Below are positions 1-7,915 of a stretch of 39,514 bases of DNA, piece after piece; the stretch's first letter is position 1, and every line of letters starts with the position of its first letter. The stretch covers positions 1 through 39,514 of the forward strand of contig JAQUHK010000005.1 in NCBI GenBank assembly GCA_028683655.1, read 5' to 3'. This DNA comes from Alphaproteobacteria bacterium. Its GTDB lineage: Bacteria; Pseudomonadota; Alphaproteobacteria; UBA9219. The notes beneath the pieces were generated by a model, which was given only the letters and a program-made list of their open reading frames with translations, was not told where the DNA came from and did no database searches. The translations under genes and the position numbers were made by a program.

Positions 1-405
1 CTCGTGGAGCTTTTTGCGCTGAATCGCGAGGGGAATCTTTACGCCGAGCTATGCAGCTATGTGCATCCGGTGCGGCTGGCAGAAGGCAAGCTTGAGGTGC
101 GGGTGGTCCCTGACGCCTCGCCCCATCTGGTGCCGCGCATGGGCCAATGCCTCAGCCAGTGGACGGGCCAACGATGGATCGTTGCGGTGGTGGATGAGGC
201 GGGCGGCCCGACGCTGGCCGAAGAAGACAAAGAAATCGAACGCCGCCGCCATGAAAAAGCCGAGGCTCACCCGTTGATGCAGGCCGTGCGGGCTGTCTTT
301 GCGGACTCAAAAATTGTCAACCTGAAGCAAAAAGAGGTTGCCCCGCTTGCGGTGGAAAGCGAAGATGCCGACGAATCGACTCTGCTCGAGATCGAGGAAG
401 ATTAG
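1..405 (+). CDS. dnaX: DNA polymerase III subunit gamma/tau, C-terminal end (partial)
   Basis: This is the 3' end of a gene that begins before the window; the frame is open from base 1 and stops at 403-405. The 134 visible residues match the C-terminal tail of alphaproteobacterial tau: a segment with GGPTLAEEDKEIE, then EAHPLMQAVRAVFADSKIV and an acidic end. In this family the tail binds the polymerase alpha subunit and DnaB helicase in the replisome, while the clamp-loader ATPase domains (not visible here) lie upstream. Identification rests on these motifs plus the classic order dnaX-ybaB-recR. About 266 bases separate its stop from ybaB, unusually far for this trio, and that gap holds two inverted repeats. 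Confidence 0.85.
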   Translation, partial: LVELFALNREGNLYAELCSYVHPVRLAEGKLEVRVVPDASPHLVPRMGQCLSQWTGQRWIVAVVDEAGGPTLAEEDKEIERRRHEKAEAHPLMQAVRAVFADSKIVNLKQKEVAPLAVESEDADESTLLEIEED

Positions 406-458
406 GTTTCGGGCAGTTTGTTAGGACCTTCGCGTTATGAGGTGGTGCTAACTTAAAT

Positions 459-481
459 CTCTCCCTCCCGCCAGGGGAGAG
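459..481. repeat. Hairpin-forming intergenic repeat, CTCTCCC/GGGAGAG type
   Basis: A perfect 7-bp stem, CTCTCCC (459-465) and GGGAGAG (475-481), encloses a short GC-rich loop. The wording around it resembles the dispersed CTCTCCC-type palindromes that sit between genes in many proteobacteria. No T-run follows, so it is a poor intrinsic terminator for dnaX. Only one copy is seen here, so family membership is inferred. Confidence 0.45.
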
Positions 482-561
482 GGAAAGTAACCTGTACTTC
501 GGGGTGGAGAGGTAGTTTTCTCAGTAGGCCTTTTGCATAACTGGAGAGAAAAAGGAGAAGG

Positions 562-609
562 GGGATACCAGCACCCACTTTCGTGGCCATAGGCTACGGC
601 TGGCATCCC
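562..609. repeat. 48-bp imperfect palindromic (REP-like) element
   Basis: Outer arms GGGATACCAGC (562-572) and GCTGGCATCCC (599-609) pair with one mismatch. Inside, CCAC-TTTC-GTGG forms a second small hairpin, giving a cruciform-like unit. The inner TTTC-loop hairpin resembles the one at 7916-7935, which suggests related dispersed elements. It ends 62 bases before the ybaB start codon. Confidence 0.5.
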
Positions 610-671
610 GTTTGTTTCGACCGAAGCGGACAAAAAGGACGCACCATAAAACACAAGCAAAGGACACACAC

Positions 672-995
672 ATGCTCAATATGGGCCAGATGATGAAACA
701 GGTTCAGGATATGCAAAACAAGATGAACCTGATGCAAAACAAATTGAATGAAACCGAAGTGACGGGGCAGGCCGGTGGCGATCTGGTCACCGTGACCATG
801 AACGGCAAATATGATGTGAAGCAGATCAAGATTGATCCCAAGGTGGTGGATCCGTCCGACGTGGAGATGTTGGAAGACATGGTCACGGCGGCGGTGAATG
901 ATGCCAAGGCGCGGATCGACGCGATCATCGCCAGTGAAACGGAACGCGCCATGGGCGGGGTGAAATTGCCCGCTGGCATGAAGTTGCCGTTCTGA
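672..995 (+). CDS. ybaB: YbaB/EbfC family nucleoid-associated protein
   Basis: A 107-residue protein of the small dimeric YbaB/EbfC family, which binds DNA and affects nucleoid organisation. The N-terminus [18 protein letters not shown] is the typical amphipathic, Met/Gln-rich helix; the core has [18 protein letters not shown] and the end has the family's [12 protein letters not shown]. An upstream in-frame start would add 20 Lys/Arg-rich residues absent from the family, and an AAGGA Shine-Dalgarno lies just before the ATG at 672, so I take 672. recR starts four bases after its stop, so the two are almost certainly cotranscribed, as in most bacteria. Confidence 0.93.
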   Translation: MLNMGQMMKQVQDMQNKMNLMQNKLNETEVTGQAGGDLVTVTMNGKYDVKQIKIDPKVVDPSDVEMLEDMVTAAVNDAKARIDAIIASETERAMGGVKLPAGMKLPF

Positions 996-999
996 TCCT

Positions 1000-1593
1000 A
1001 TGGCCTCGCCGCTCGATCAATTGACGCAGCTGATGGCCAAGCTGCCGGGCCTTGGGCCGCGCTCGGCGCGGCGGGCCGTGCTGCACCTTCTCAAAAGGCG
1101 TGAAGCCCTTATGCTGCCGCTGATCGAACAGATGCAGCATGTCGCCGACTCGGTGCAAAGCTGTGAAATCTGCGGTAATTGGGACGTGGCTTCGCCCTGC
1201 GCGATTTGCAGCAGCGTGCTCCGCGATCCCTCGGCGATTTGCGTTGTCGAAGATGTAGCCGATCTGTGGGCTTTGGAGCGGTCGCGGGCGTTCAAGGGGC
1301 GTTATCACGTTCTGGGCGGCACTTTGTCCGCGCTTGAGGGGATACGTCCCTCGGACTTGCGGATCGACTCTCTGCTGTCTCGTGTGCAAAACGAAACGGT
1401 GGACGAAGTAATTCTGGCTCTCAGTGCAACGGTGGAAGGCCAGACTACGGCCCATTATGTCGCCGAACGGCTACAGGAATCCGGCGTGAAAGTCTCGCGC
1501 CTTGCACACGGCCTGCCCGTGGGTGGCGAGCTGGATTATCTGGACGATGGCACGCTGACCGCCGCCCTGATGGCGCGGCAGAGCGCGGAATAA
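1000..1593 (+). CDS. recR: Recombination mediator protein RecR
   Basis: RecR acts with RecO (and RecF) to load RecA on gapped single-stranded DNA. The 197-residue length is normal. Visible parts in order: N-terminal helix-hairpin-helix ([16 protein letters not shown]), a four-cysteine zinc finger with C55, C58, C67 and C70, a Toprim domain starting at [14 protein letters not shown] with the RYHVLGG motif, and a C-terminal segment with [16 protein letters not shown]. It follows ybaB with a four-base gap. All expected key residues seem present. The gene ends 13 bases before the stop of the convergent minus-strand gene, with no obvious terminator between. Confidence 0.96.
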   Translation: MASPLDQLTQLMAKLPGLGPRSARRAVLHLLKRREALMLPLIEQMQHVADSVQSCEICGNWDVASPCAICSSVLRDPSAICVVEDVADLWALERSRAFKGRYHVLGGTLSALEGIRPSDLRIDSLLSRVQNETVDEVILALSATVEGQTTAHYVAERLQESGVKVSRLAHGLPVGGELDYLDDGTLTAALMARQSAE

Positions 1594-1606
1594 GCCCCCG
1601 CTTTGC

Positions 1607-2203
1607 TTACTTGCTTGTTGAGTCCTTCATAAAGGACGTGGCTTCTTGCGGCGTCAGGTCAGGTGGCTGATCCGCGCGGTATTGGCGGCCAAATTGTTCA
1701 ACCAGTTTTTGAAACGCTTCGTTGATCGAGGCGGCGTGGGCACTGGCGGGGCTTCCCACCATCAGGCCGCCGGTCCAATAGGTTGTGGTCAGATTGCGCG
1801 GCAGGCCTATGGGATTAATCTGCAACGGCTCGCGGCTGCTGACGGTCAGGGCAACCCATGAAATACATTCTTTGTCACGCGGCTGAAGCGTGATGACATC
1901 GGGATAGGCATTCACGCGCGCGGCTGTTTCTTGTTGTTGGGGGGCGTGCAAAACGGAGAAGGCAGGCAGCCCTTCGCCTTCCATCGACTTGAGCACGCTG
2001 GCAAGGACTTCGCCGCTTGATGTGCCGCAATTCGCGCTGGCTTTGGGATTGCCGATGCGTCCGTATTGGACTTGAATTTCGGATACGCCATAAAGAGCCG
2101 GAGCGATGCCTTGCATCTCTTCGGCTCTGGCCTCCCAAGAGGTCAGCAAACAGGCGAGGATCAGAAGAACAGAATAAAAGGCAGGTTTATTCGCGCTCGT
2201 CAC
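1607..2203 (-). CDS. Secreted protein of unknown function downstream of dksA
   Basis: I do not recognise a named family. The 198 residues begin with a clear signal peptide (hydrophobic FYSVLLILACLLTSW, cleavage probable after ARA near residue 27), so the mature protein should be periplasmic or surface-exposed. The mature part contains two cysteines (in SANCGTSS and DKECISWV), which could form a disulfide. The GTG start at 2203 lies inside the end of dksA, with a 17-base overlap, so translation is probably coupled to dksA. No TM segment other than the signal, no repeats, no catalytic motif seen. It could be a lineage-specific envelope protein. Confidence 0.7.
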   Translation of the reverse strand: MTSANKPAFYSVLLILACLLTSWEARAEEMQGIAPALYGVSEIQVQYGRIGNPKASANCGTSSGEVLASVLKSMEGEGLPAFSVLHAPQQQETAARVNAYPDVITLQPRDKECISWVALTVSSREPLQINPIGLPRNLTTTYWTGGLMVGSPASAHAASINEAFQKLVEQFGRQYRADQPPDLTPQEATSFMKDSTSK

Positions 2204-2609
2204 GGTGGGTTCTCTCCATGCGTTCGTGGCGCTCTTGCGCTTCGACCGTCAGAGTCGCGACGGGGCGGGCCTCAAGCCGCTTGATCCCGATCGGATCGCC
2301 AGTTTCCTCGCAATAGCCATAGTCGTTGTTGCGAATTCGTTCCAAAGCTTCGTCGATTTTGCTGATCAGCTTGCGCTGACGATCGCGTGCGCGAAGCTCA
2401 AGCGCGACGTCTGTTTCGACCGAAGCACGATCCGCAACATCCGACTCGCGCAGGCCGCCTTCGTCTTGAAGATCCTGAAGCGTCGAATTGGCATCGGCAA
2501 GGATTTGCTCTTTCCATGCCAACAGCTTACGCCGGAAATATTCCAGCATCACAGGATTCATGTAGGCTTCTTTTTCGGTGGGCTTATAATTGTCGGGTAC
2601 CGTAACCAT
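2187..2609 (-). CDS. dksA: RNA polymerase-binding transcription factor DksA
   Basis: DksA enters the RNA polymerase secondary channel and, with ppGpp, retunes transcription of ribosomal and biosynthetic genes. The 140 residues show the coiled-coil region (MLEYFRRKLLAWKEQILADA to ELRARDRQRKLISKIDEAL) and the C-terminal zinc-finger fold region (NNDYGYCEETGDPIGIKRLEARPVATLTVEAQERHER). Only one of the four zinc cysteines of Escherichia coli DksA is kept, the C in YGYC; the others are replaced, as known for many alphaproteobacterial DksA proteins. The ATG at 2609 has AGGAG upstream. It lies between fliX and the secreted unknown on the same strand. Confidence 0.93.
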   Translation of the reverse strand: MVTVPDNYKPTEKEAYMNPVMLEYFRRKLLAWKEQILADANSTLQDLQDEGGLRESDVADRASVETDVALELRARDRQRKLISKIDEALERIRNNDYGYCEETGDPIGIKRLEARPVATLTVEAQERHERMERTHRDERE

Positions 2610-2647
2610 GGGCTGCGTCTCCTGATCGATTCGAAATGAATGAGGGT

Positions 2648-3076
2648 TTATAGCTGAGTTGATGTGAATTTTGCCAGCTCTACTTGCGCGCGCAGGTCGA
2701 TTTCATCCAAAATTTGTCCTAAAGCAGGGTCGGAGACCTCGGCGCGGTGCTGGCCAACAATGGCCGAGAGCCGTTCCAGCTTGGTTTTTGAGATGCTGCC
2801 TGTGAGCAGATCGAGCCGCAAATCGTCCAGTTTATCCAGAATATCTTCCGCGCGGAGCTTGCCACGGGCAGCGCGGGCGAGGGCATCGTCCACTTCCTGC
2901 AAGTCCAGAACACAGCTAACCGCCCCAAGGGCCGAGGCCCCTTGCAGGCCCGAGGATTCCTCGGCTTCTTCTAAATGCTTGGAAAAGCTTGACTCAGAGC
3001 TGGAGCCAGCCTTCCCCGTCCGCCGGACAGAACCGGAGGGGCGAAGTGTGGAGGGGCCGTCGATTCGCATACTCAT
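2648..3076 (-). CDS. fliX: Flagellar assembly regulator FliX
   Basis: FliX couples completion of the early flagellar basal body to the activity of the sigma-54 activator FlbD in Caulobacter and relatives. The 142-residue length is right. The start MSMRIDGPSTLRPS and the C-terminal helical part (LDDLRLDLLTGSISKTKLERLSAIV, then DPALGQILDEIDLRAQVELAK) are characteristic of the family; the middle is low in complexity. It is divergent from flgI across about 276 bases, the same arrangement as in Caulobacter, which strengthens the call. Its stop lies 38 bases before the dksA start. Confidence 0.88.
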   Translation of the reverse strand: MSMRIDGPSTLRPSGSVRRTGKAGSSSESSFSKHLEEAEESSGLQGASALGAVSCVLDLQEVDDALARAARGKLRAEDILDKLDDLRLDLLTGSISKTKLERLSAIVGQHRAEVSDPALGQILDEIDLRAQVELAKFTSTQL

Positions 3077-3306
3077 GCGGTGATTCTACCTTATTTATCT
3101 TAAAGCCTCTACCACGAACGAAAAGATTCTTTCCTGCCTTATTAACCTACACCCGAAAGGGCAGAGGCCTTGTTGGGGCGGGGCGGCAAAAGCTGCCTGT
3201 CTGGTGGAGTCCCTGACGATAAGCGGCTTTCGGGGTTTTGGGGAGGTAAGGCCAAACGTCTTTGTCTTTCCAGATAGTTAAGGGTTTCTTGAAGGGGTTC
3301 GCCGTT

Positions 3307-3323
3307 TGGCACGAAGCTTGCTT
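3307..3323 (+). promoter_or_regulatory. Sigma-54 (-24/-12) promoter of the flgI operon
   Basis: The sequence TGGCACGAAGCTTGCTT matches the RpoN consensus TGGCACG-N4-TTGC(A/T) at every position. The GG at 3308-3309 and GC at 3320-3321 are separated by exactly ten bases, as the sigma-54 holoenzyme requires. Transcription should start near 3333, giving a leader of about 20 bases before the flgI ATG at 3353. Known biology of FliX/FlbD makes FlbD the likely activator. Confidence 0.88.
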
Positions 3324-3352
3324 CTTACTTGGGGCGAGAAACAGGAGCTTCG

Positions 3353-4546
3353 ATGCTTAAGACACTTTTATCAACTCTCTCCCCTTATTCCCCGCGTCTT
3401 GTTGGCGGCCTTGGTTTATCCCTTCGCCGCGCCCGCAAGGCTTGTGTTGTGGTGTTTGGCCTCGGATTTCTGTTTCTCGCTTCGCTTTCTTCGCCTGCCC
3501 ATGCGACTTCTCGCCTCAAGGATGTTGTGGATTTCGAGGGTGTGCGCGACAATATGCTGATCGGCTATGGCCTTGTGGTCGGCCTGAATGGCACGGGCGA
3601 CAGCCTGACCAATTCCCCTTTCACCGAAACCAGCCTTGTGGGCATGCTAGAGCGTCTGGGCGTCAACACGCGCGGCACCAGCATGAAGACCAAGAACGTC
3701 GCTGCCGTGATGGTAACCGCGACGTTGCCCGCCTTTTCGTCTCAGGGCTCGCGGGTTGATGTGGTGGTTTCGACGCTCGGCGATGCCAAGAGCCTGACGG
3801 GCGGCACCTTGCTGGTCACCCCGCTGCTTGGCGCGGATGGCGAGGTTTACGCTGTGGCGCAGGGGGCCTTGGCCGTCGGCGGGTTCAGTGCGCAGGGACA
3901 GGGTACGTCGGTGACCAAGGGCGTGCCGACATCCGCCCGCATTGCAAACGGAGCGATTGTCGAGCGCGAAATCCCTTTCCGTCTGGCTGATTTGGGCTCT
4001 ATGCGCTTGTCGCTGCGTAACCCTGACTTCACGACGGCGGACCGTATTGCGGAATCAATTAACCAGCATTTCCATACGCAAGCGGCTTCGGCCATAGATG
4101 CGGCGACGGTGCGCGTTCTGGTGCCCGATGCCCGCCGTCATGACGTTGTGGGCATGATGACCGAGATTGAACAGCTGCAAGTCGCACCCGATCAGGTTGC
4201 ACGGGTCGTCATCGACGAGCAATCCGGCGTGATCGTGATGGGCGAGAATGTCCGCATTAACACGGTCGCGATTGCGCAGGGAAATCTGACCATCCGCATC
4301 ACCGAAACCCCGATGGTGTCCCAGCCCGCGCCGTTTTCGCAGGGTGATACGACCTCTGTGCCGCGCACGGAGCTGGCCGTAGATGAGGGGGCTGGCAACA
4401 AGATGGCCGTGATAAAGACGGGGGTGAGCTTGCAGGACATGGTGCAAAGCCTCAACGCTTTGGGCATCGGGCCGCGCGATATGATCACGATTTTGCAATC
4501 CATCAAGGCGGCGGGTGCTCTGCAAGCCGATCTTGAAGTGATTTAA
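3353..4546 (+). CDS. flgI: Flagellar basal body P-ring protein FlgI
   Basis: FlgI forms the periplasmic P-ring around the flagellar rod. The protein (397 residues from ATG 3353) has a long N-region and signal sequence (VVVFGLGFLFLASLSSPAHA), then the family's hallmark start of the mature protein, SRLKDVVDFEGVRDNMLIGYGLVVGLNGTGDS, and the C-terminal KTGVSLQDMVQSLNALGIGPRDMITILQSIKAAGAL split here by description only. A TTG eight codons upstream is in frame but precedes the sigma-54 transcription start, and CAGGAG sits five bases before ATG 3353, so this start is preferred. First gene of a five-gene plus-strand flagellar operon. Confidence 0.96.
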   Translation: MLKTLLSTLSPYSPRLVGGLGLSLRRARKACVVVFGLGFLFLASLSSPAHATSRLKDVVDFEGVRDNMLIGYGLVVGLNGTGDSLTNSPFTETSLVGMLERLGVNTRGTSMKTKNVAAVMVTATLPAFSSQGSRVDVVVSTLGDAKSLTGGTLLVTPLLGADGEVYAVAQGALAVGGFSAQGQGTSVTKGVPTSARIANGAIVEREIPFRLADLGSMRLSLRNPDFTTADRIAESINQHFHTQAASAIDAATVRVLVPDARRHDVVGMMTEIEQLQVAPDQVARVVIDEQSGVIVMGENVRINTVAIAQGNLTIRITETPMVSQPAPFSQGDTTSVPRTELAVDEGAGNKMAVIKTGVSLQDMVQSLNALGIGPRDMITILQSIKAAGALQADLEVI

Positions 4547-4561
4547 GGGAGGGTCAAGTCC

Positions 4562-4897
4562 ATGGAAGCCATTGTTCCCGATGTCAGCGTTCTAAGCTCG
4601 ACGCAGACAAGCTCTTTCAATCGCAAAGGAATTAACCTCGCAAAAGCCGAGAAGGCCGCCAAGGATTTTGAAGCCGTGTTCATGTCTCAGATGCTTAAGC
4701 CTATGTGGGAGGGCGTGAAGACGGACGGGATGTTCGGTGGCGGAGTCGGCGAGGACACAATGCGCGATTTGTTGTTGCAGGAATATGGCAAGTCGATGGT
4801 GAGGAATGATCAGTACGGCCTTTCTCCCGCACTTATGGACGCGATGATCCGCATGCAAAATCAGGCCGATGGCGTTCAGCCCGGCCCGACGGTTTAA
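4562..4897 (+). CDS. flgJ: Rod-binding protein, FlgJ N-terminal domain type (CheL-like)
   Basis: A 111-residue protein corresponding to the rod-binding (capping) domain of FlgJ. Evidence is AAKDFEAVFMSQMLKPMWEG followed by MFGGGVGEDTMRDLLLQEYGK, both hallmarks of the family. It lacks the C-terminal muramidase domain of enterobacterial FlgJ, which is normal in alphaproteobacteria, where the equivalent gene beside flgI is called cheL in Caulobacter. A separate lytic enzyme must then open the peptidoglycan; none is visible in this window. A GGAGGG Shine-Dalgarno precedes the ATG, and it lies 15 bases after flgI. Confidence 0.9.
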   Translation: MEAIVPDVSVLSSTQTSSFNRKGINLAKAEKAAKDFEAVFMSQMLKPMWEGVKTDGMFGGGVGEDTMRDLLLQEYGKSMVRNDQYGLSPALMDAMIRMQNQADGVQPGPTV

Positions 4898-4923
4898 TTG
4901 GAAAAGACGAAAAGGAGACGATC

Positions 4924-5403
4924 ATGACAGAAGCGACGGATGGACAGACAAGCCGCGAAAGCGAGTACGAGAAGATTGTTGAATCCTCTATGGCCGTGAT
5001 GAGCGAGCTGGCCGTCGTCCTTGATCAGGAAACGGCACTGGTCGGCAAAAAAGACGCGGCAGAAATAGCCGCCGTCCGCGCCGAAAAGGCCAAGCTGATC
5101 CGCGATTATCGCTCCAGCATGACCATCGTGATCCAGAACCCTGATTTGCTGGAAAAACTGGCGGCTTCGACGCGGGCACGCCTCAAGCAAATTGGCGAGG
5201 TTCTTGCAACAGCAACAGAGAAGAATGTCAAGACGCTGAAAGTGGCGGTCGAGGCGACACAGGCTTTGGTGGGAACGATCATGGAAACGGCACGCAAGCA
5301 GTGCAAAGCGCATGACAGTTACAGCGACCCGCGCAAGCTACCGTCTGGACAGCCGGCTTATGCAGGGGATGTGATGGCGGTCGCGGTGAACCGGACGGCC
5401 TAA
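4924..5403 (+). CDS. Flagellar coiled-coil protein, FlgN/FlbY-like
   Basis: A 159-residue, almost wholly helical soluble protein without signal peptide. The pattern (ESEYEKIVESSMAVMSELAVVLDQE, AAVRAEKAKLIRDYRSSM, long helix, then an unstructured Pro/Ser end) resembles FlgN-type chaperones for hook-associated proteins. Position supports this: in Caulobacter the gene after flgI and cheL is flbY, a flagellar gene of similar size. An AAAAGGAG Shine-Dalgarno is placed 4911-4918. I infer a cytoplasmic export-chaperone role; sequence similarity alone is too weak to be certain. Confidence 0.65.
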   Translation: MTEATDGQTSRESEYEKIVESSMAVMSELAVVLDQETALVGKKDAAEIAAVRAEKAKLIRDYRSSMTIVIQNPDLLEKLAASTRARLKQIGEVLATATEKNVKTLKVAVEATQALVGTIMETARKQCKAHDSYSDPRKLPSGQPAYAGDVMAVAVNRTA

Positions 5404-5441
5404 GATACGGGTGGGACAAGAGGTTAAGGAAAGGATCGGTC

Positions 5442-7076
5442 ATGGCTTTTGGTGCAGAAACCCAAACGGTACTATCAAGCGAGAAAACCCTCTCTTCGCT
5501 CCTGTCTTCCCTGCGTTCGCGGACAGGCACAAGGGCCAGCGCGACGCAAGGTGGCTTTGCCAGCCTGTTGGCCGAAACGGGGGCTTCCGAAGTCTCGAGC
5601 CGATCGGCGCGGGAGGCTCGTTCAGCGCGCGAGGCCGATGAGCCTGCCAGTCAGCAAACTGTGACCGACGGTTCATCGGACGATGCGCGCGGCGAAAGCA
5701 AGGCAGCCCGCACTGCACCCGATGAGCCGGTGCGCGAGGCCCCGGCCAGCAAGGCCGAGGCATCCGACAAAGATAATCCCAACGACGAAACAGAGCTTTC
5801 GGCGCGTGATGAGTCGGCAAGCGACGATGCGACACAAGAGTCCGCGTCAGCTGACACGGTTACCGAAGAAGGTGCTGCCGCTTCGGGGAAGAAGAAAGCC
5901 GACGCGAACGACGATGGAGAGTTGGAGGCCAAGGTGGCGGCCTTCATCCCTTTGGATGGTTGTCCTGCGTCGCAAGTCGCGACCGGCGACGCGGCGGAAG
6001 GCGACGCGGTGACCTCGCAGACAGCGAACGTGACGAAGACGATGCCGACGCAGCAGGCGACGACACCGGAGACGCCTCTGACACAAGCGGCCACGCCGGA
6101 CCTTCTGCCTTCGCAGACGAAGAAAAAAGATACGGCGTCGTCTGGTGAAGCCGAGTCGGTCCAAACGCAAGGTGAGGAGACGCTGACAAGCGCTCTTGAT
6201 AAGATTGCGGGCGAACTTGCGGCGGCCAAGACGCAAAAGGAAGGGCCAGGGCCTGATACGACTGAATCAGCCGACGTTGACGACATGCTGGCTGGCCTTG
6301 ACCTTGAGGCACTGGCGCAAAAAGCGGCCAATGACAAGGGATCGGCAGTCAAGGCCGCCATGTCCGATGCGCCTGTGCGCAACACCTTGGGTCAGAGCGG
6401 ACAGGAAACGGCGGTTGCGCAGCAAACAGCACAAAACACGGCCACGGCTGGCGTGGCCACGGCTGGTGCGGGTGCGGCAGCGACCACGGCGGCTTCGTCT
6501 TCGGGAGCTCAGGAAAATGGCAATGCTTCGGCGGCTAGTTCCTCCATCGGGCTGGCTTCGGGTGTGCGCAGCGCGATTTCCTATGGCACCGCCAGCGAAC
6601 TGTCGGCGGCGCGGGTGACCAAGGGCGGCACCACGGGGTTGCCTCAGGCCGTAGAGCAGGTTGCCGTTCAGCTCCATAAGGCGGCCAAGGACGGGACGGA
6701 TACGATCACGATCCAGCTTCGCCCGGGCGAGTTGGGCAAGATCGAAGTGAAGCTGGAGTTCGGCGCGGACAAATCCGTGACGGGCACAGTTATCGCCGAC
6801 AACCAGACGACGCTGAACATGCTGCAAAAAGATGAAGGCAGCCTGCAACGGGCTCTTCAGGAAGCGGGGCTTCAGGCCGATTCCGGTTGCCTCGAGTTTT
6901 CGCTGCGCGGCGATGGGGGGCAAAGCGCGTTTGCGCAAAGCCAGTCGGACGGCGGTTCGTCTTCATCAGGCGCAGGCCGCACGACGACGCAAGTTACCGA
7001 TACTCAAGCGGGTGAGACGACCACAGGCGTTGACTCCTATTACCTCACGCCTGGGCGCGTGAACATCCACGTTTAA
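5442..7076 (+). CDS. fliK: Flagellar hook-length control protein FliK
   Basis: FliK measures hook length and switches export specificity through FlhB. The 544 residues split into a long Ala/Thr/Ser/Asp/Glu-rich, disordered N-terminal ruler region (about 1-400) and a folded C-terminal Flg_hook domain (about 405-500). The domain shows TITIQLRPGELGKIEVKLEF followed by TGTVIADNQTTLNMLQ, a diagnostic motif. The tail after residue 505 is again Ser/Gly/Thr-rich. An AAGGAAAGGA Shine-Dalgarno precedes the ATG. Position between the FlbY-like gene and flgD suits the role. Confidence 0.93.
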   Translation: MAFGAETQTVLSSEKTLSSLLSSLRSRTGTRASATQGGFASLLAETGASEVSSRSAREARSAREADEPASQQTVTDGSSDDARGESKAARTAPDEPVREAPASKAEASDKDNPNDETELSARDESASDDATQESASADTVTEEGAAASGKKKADANDDGELEAKVAAFIPLDGCPASQVATGDAAEGDAVTSQTANVTKTMPTQQATTPETPLTQAATPDLLPSQTKKKDTASSGEAESVQTQGEETLTSALDKIAGELAAAKTQKEGPGPDTTESADVDDMLAGLDLEALAQKAANDKGSAVKAAMSDAPVRNTLGQSGQETAVAQQTAQNTATAGVATAGAGAAATTAASSSGAQENGNASAASSSIGLASGVRSAISYGTASELSAARVTKGGTTGLPQAVEQVAVQLHKAAKDGTDTITIQLRPGELGKIEVKLEFGADKSVTGTVIADNQTTLNMLQKDEGSLQRALQEAGLQADSGCLEFSLRGDGGQSAFAQSQSDGGSSSSGAGRTTTQVTDTQAGETTTGVDSYYLTPGRVNIHV

Positions 7077-7088
7077 GGAGTTTTGACC

Positions 7089-7814
7089 ATGACAGCCGTC
7101 GGTTCAACAGATAACAGCTCGATCCTCAACAGCTATATCGCCTCGCAAAAGGCGGCGGAGAAGACGGCTTCGACCACAACGAGCGACAGCACCTCGTCGC
7201 TTAACGCGGATTTCAACACCTTCTTGCAAATCCTGACGGCTCAATTGTCTAATCAGGATCCGACAAGCCCCATGGATGCCAGCGAGTTTACCTCGCAGCT
7301 TGTTCAATATTCAGAAGTCGAACAACAGATGGCGACGAACGACAAGCTGGATGATGTGCTTTCGACGCTCAATTCCAACGGCATCACGCCGCTGTTGAAT
7401 TACGTTGGGCAATATGTCGAATCGTCAACGGATGGCGAGCTTGTGGTGCAAAACGGGCAAGCCTTACTCGCTTATACCTTGCCGTCCGAGGCGCAAAGCG
7501 TCGTCATTTCGGTTCAGGATAGCGATGGCGACGTTGTTGCCAAAATTGATGGCACTACGACTTCCGGCATGAACCGTGTGGCATGGGATGGCACGCTGGA
7601 TTCCGGTGAAGCCGCCGAAGATGGCGTGTATAAGTTCGTTATGACAGCCAAGAACAGCAATGGCGATTTGCTAACAACCAGTGATGTGCGCACGATCGGT
7701 CAGGTGACAGGAATTGAAACGGACGATGATGGCGTGGTTCATCTGATGGTCGGCCAAAAAGAAATCGACGATACGGACATCAAATCCATCTTCGCCGCCG
7801 TCGCCACGTCGTAG
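7089..7814 (+). CDS. flgD: Flagellar hook assembly protein FlgD
   Basis: FlgD caps the growing hook and guides FlgE assembly. The 241 residues contain the N-terminal family motif DFNTFLQILTAQLSNQDPTSP with DASEFTSQLVQYSEVEQQM, followed by a Tudor/FnIII-like C-terminal part (AWDGTLDSGEAAEDGVYKF). A TTG two codons upstream is in frame, but AAGGAG at 7075-7080 is spaced correctly for ATG 7089. fliK ends at 7076, so the Shine-Dalgarno overlaps its stop codon. It is the last gene of the flagellar operon visible; the hook gene flgE, often next, is not here. Confidence 0.95.
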   Translation: MTAVGSTDNSSILNSYIASQKAAEKTASTTTSDSTSSLNADFNTFLQILTAQLSNQDPTSPMDASEFTSQLVQYSEVEQQMATNDKLDDVLSTLNSNGITPLLNYVGQYVESSTDGELVVQNGQALLAYTLPSEAQSVVISVQDSDGDVVAKIDGTTTSGMNRVAWDGTLDSGEAAEDGVYKFVMTAKNSNGDLLTTSDVRTIGQVTGIETDDDGVVHLMVGQKEIDDTDIKSIFAAVATS

Positions 7815-7915
7815 GCGATAGAGACGGAGGCGTTTTTAAGGCTTGGCTTAGATATGCCTTGTATTTGAGGGATTGGATTCACAACTGTCGACAACAGCCT
7901 TTGCGATGGCCATAG

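Noticed and set aside
602-616. Possible sigma-54 promoter TGGCATCCCGTTTGT before ybaB
   Set aside because: The -12 element is GT instead of GC, and the sequence is the arm of the inverted repeat at 562-609; ybaB-recR is not an RpoN-type gene pair.
612-671. Longer ybaB reading frame starting at 612
   Set aside because: The extra 20 residues are Lys/Arg-rich and absent from the family, and the Shine-Dalgarno fits ATG 672.
406-671. Small RNA gene (for example SRP RNA) in the dnaX-ybaB gap
   Set aside because: The conserved SRP core motifs are not found; only inverted repeats are seen.
3278-3292. CtrA-like box TTAA-N7-TTGA upstream of the sigma-54 promoter of flgI
   Set aside because: One half-site has a mismatch, and the strong sigma-54 promoter already explains the operon; TTAA-type half-sites are common by chance.
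5651-6385. Long minus-strand reading frame inside fliK
   Set aside because: It arises from the biased codon use of the Ala/Ser/Thr-rich FliK region and has no recognisable domain or ribosome site.
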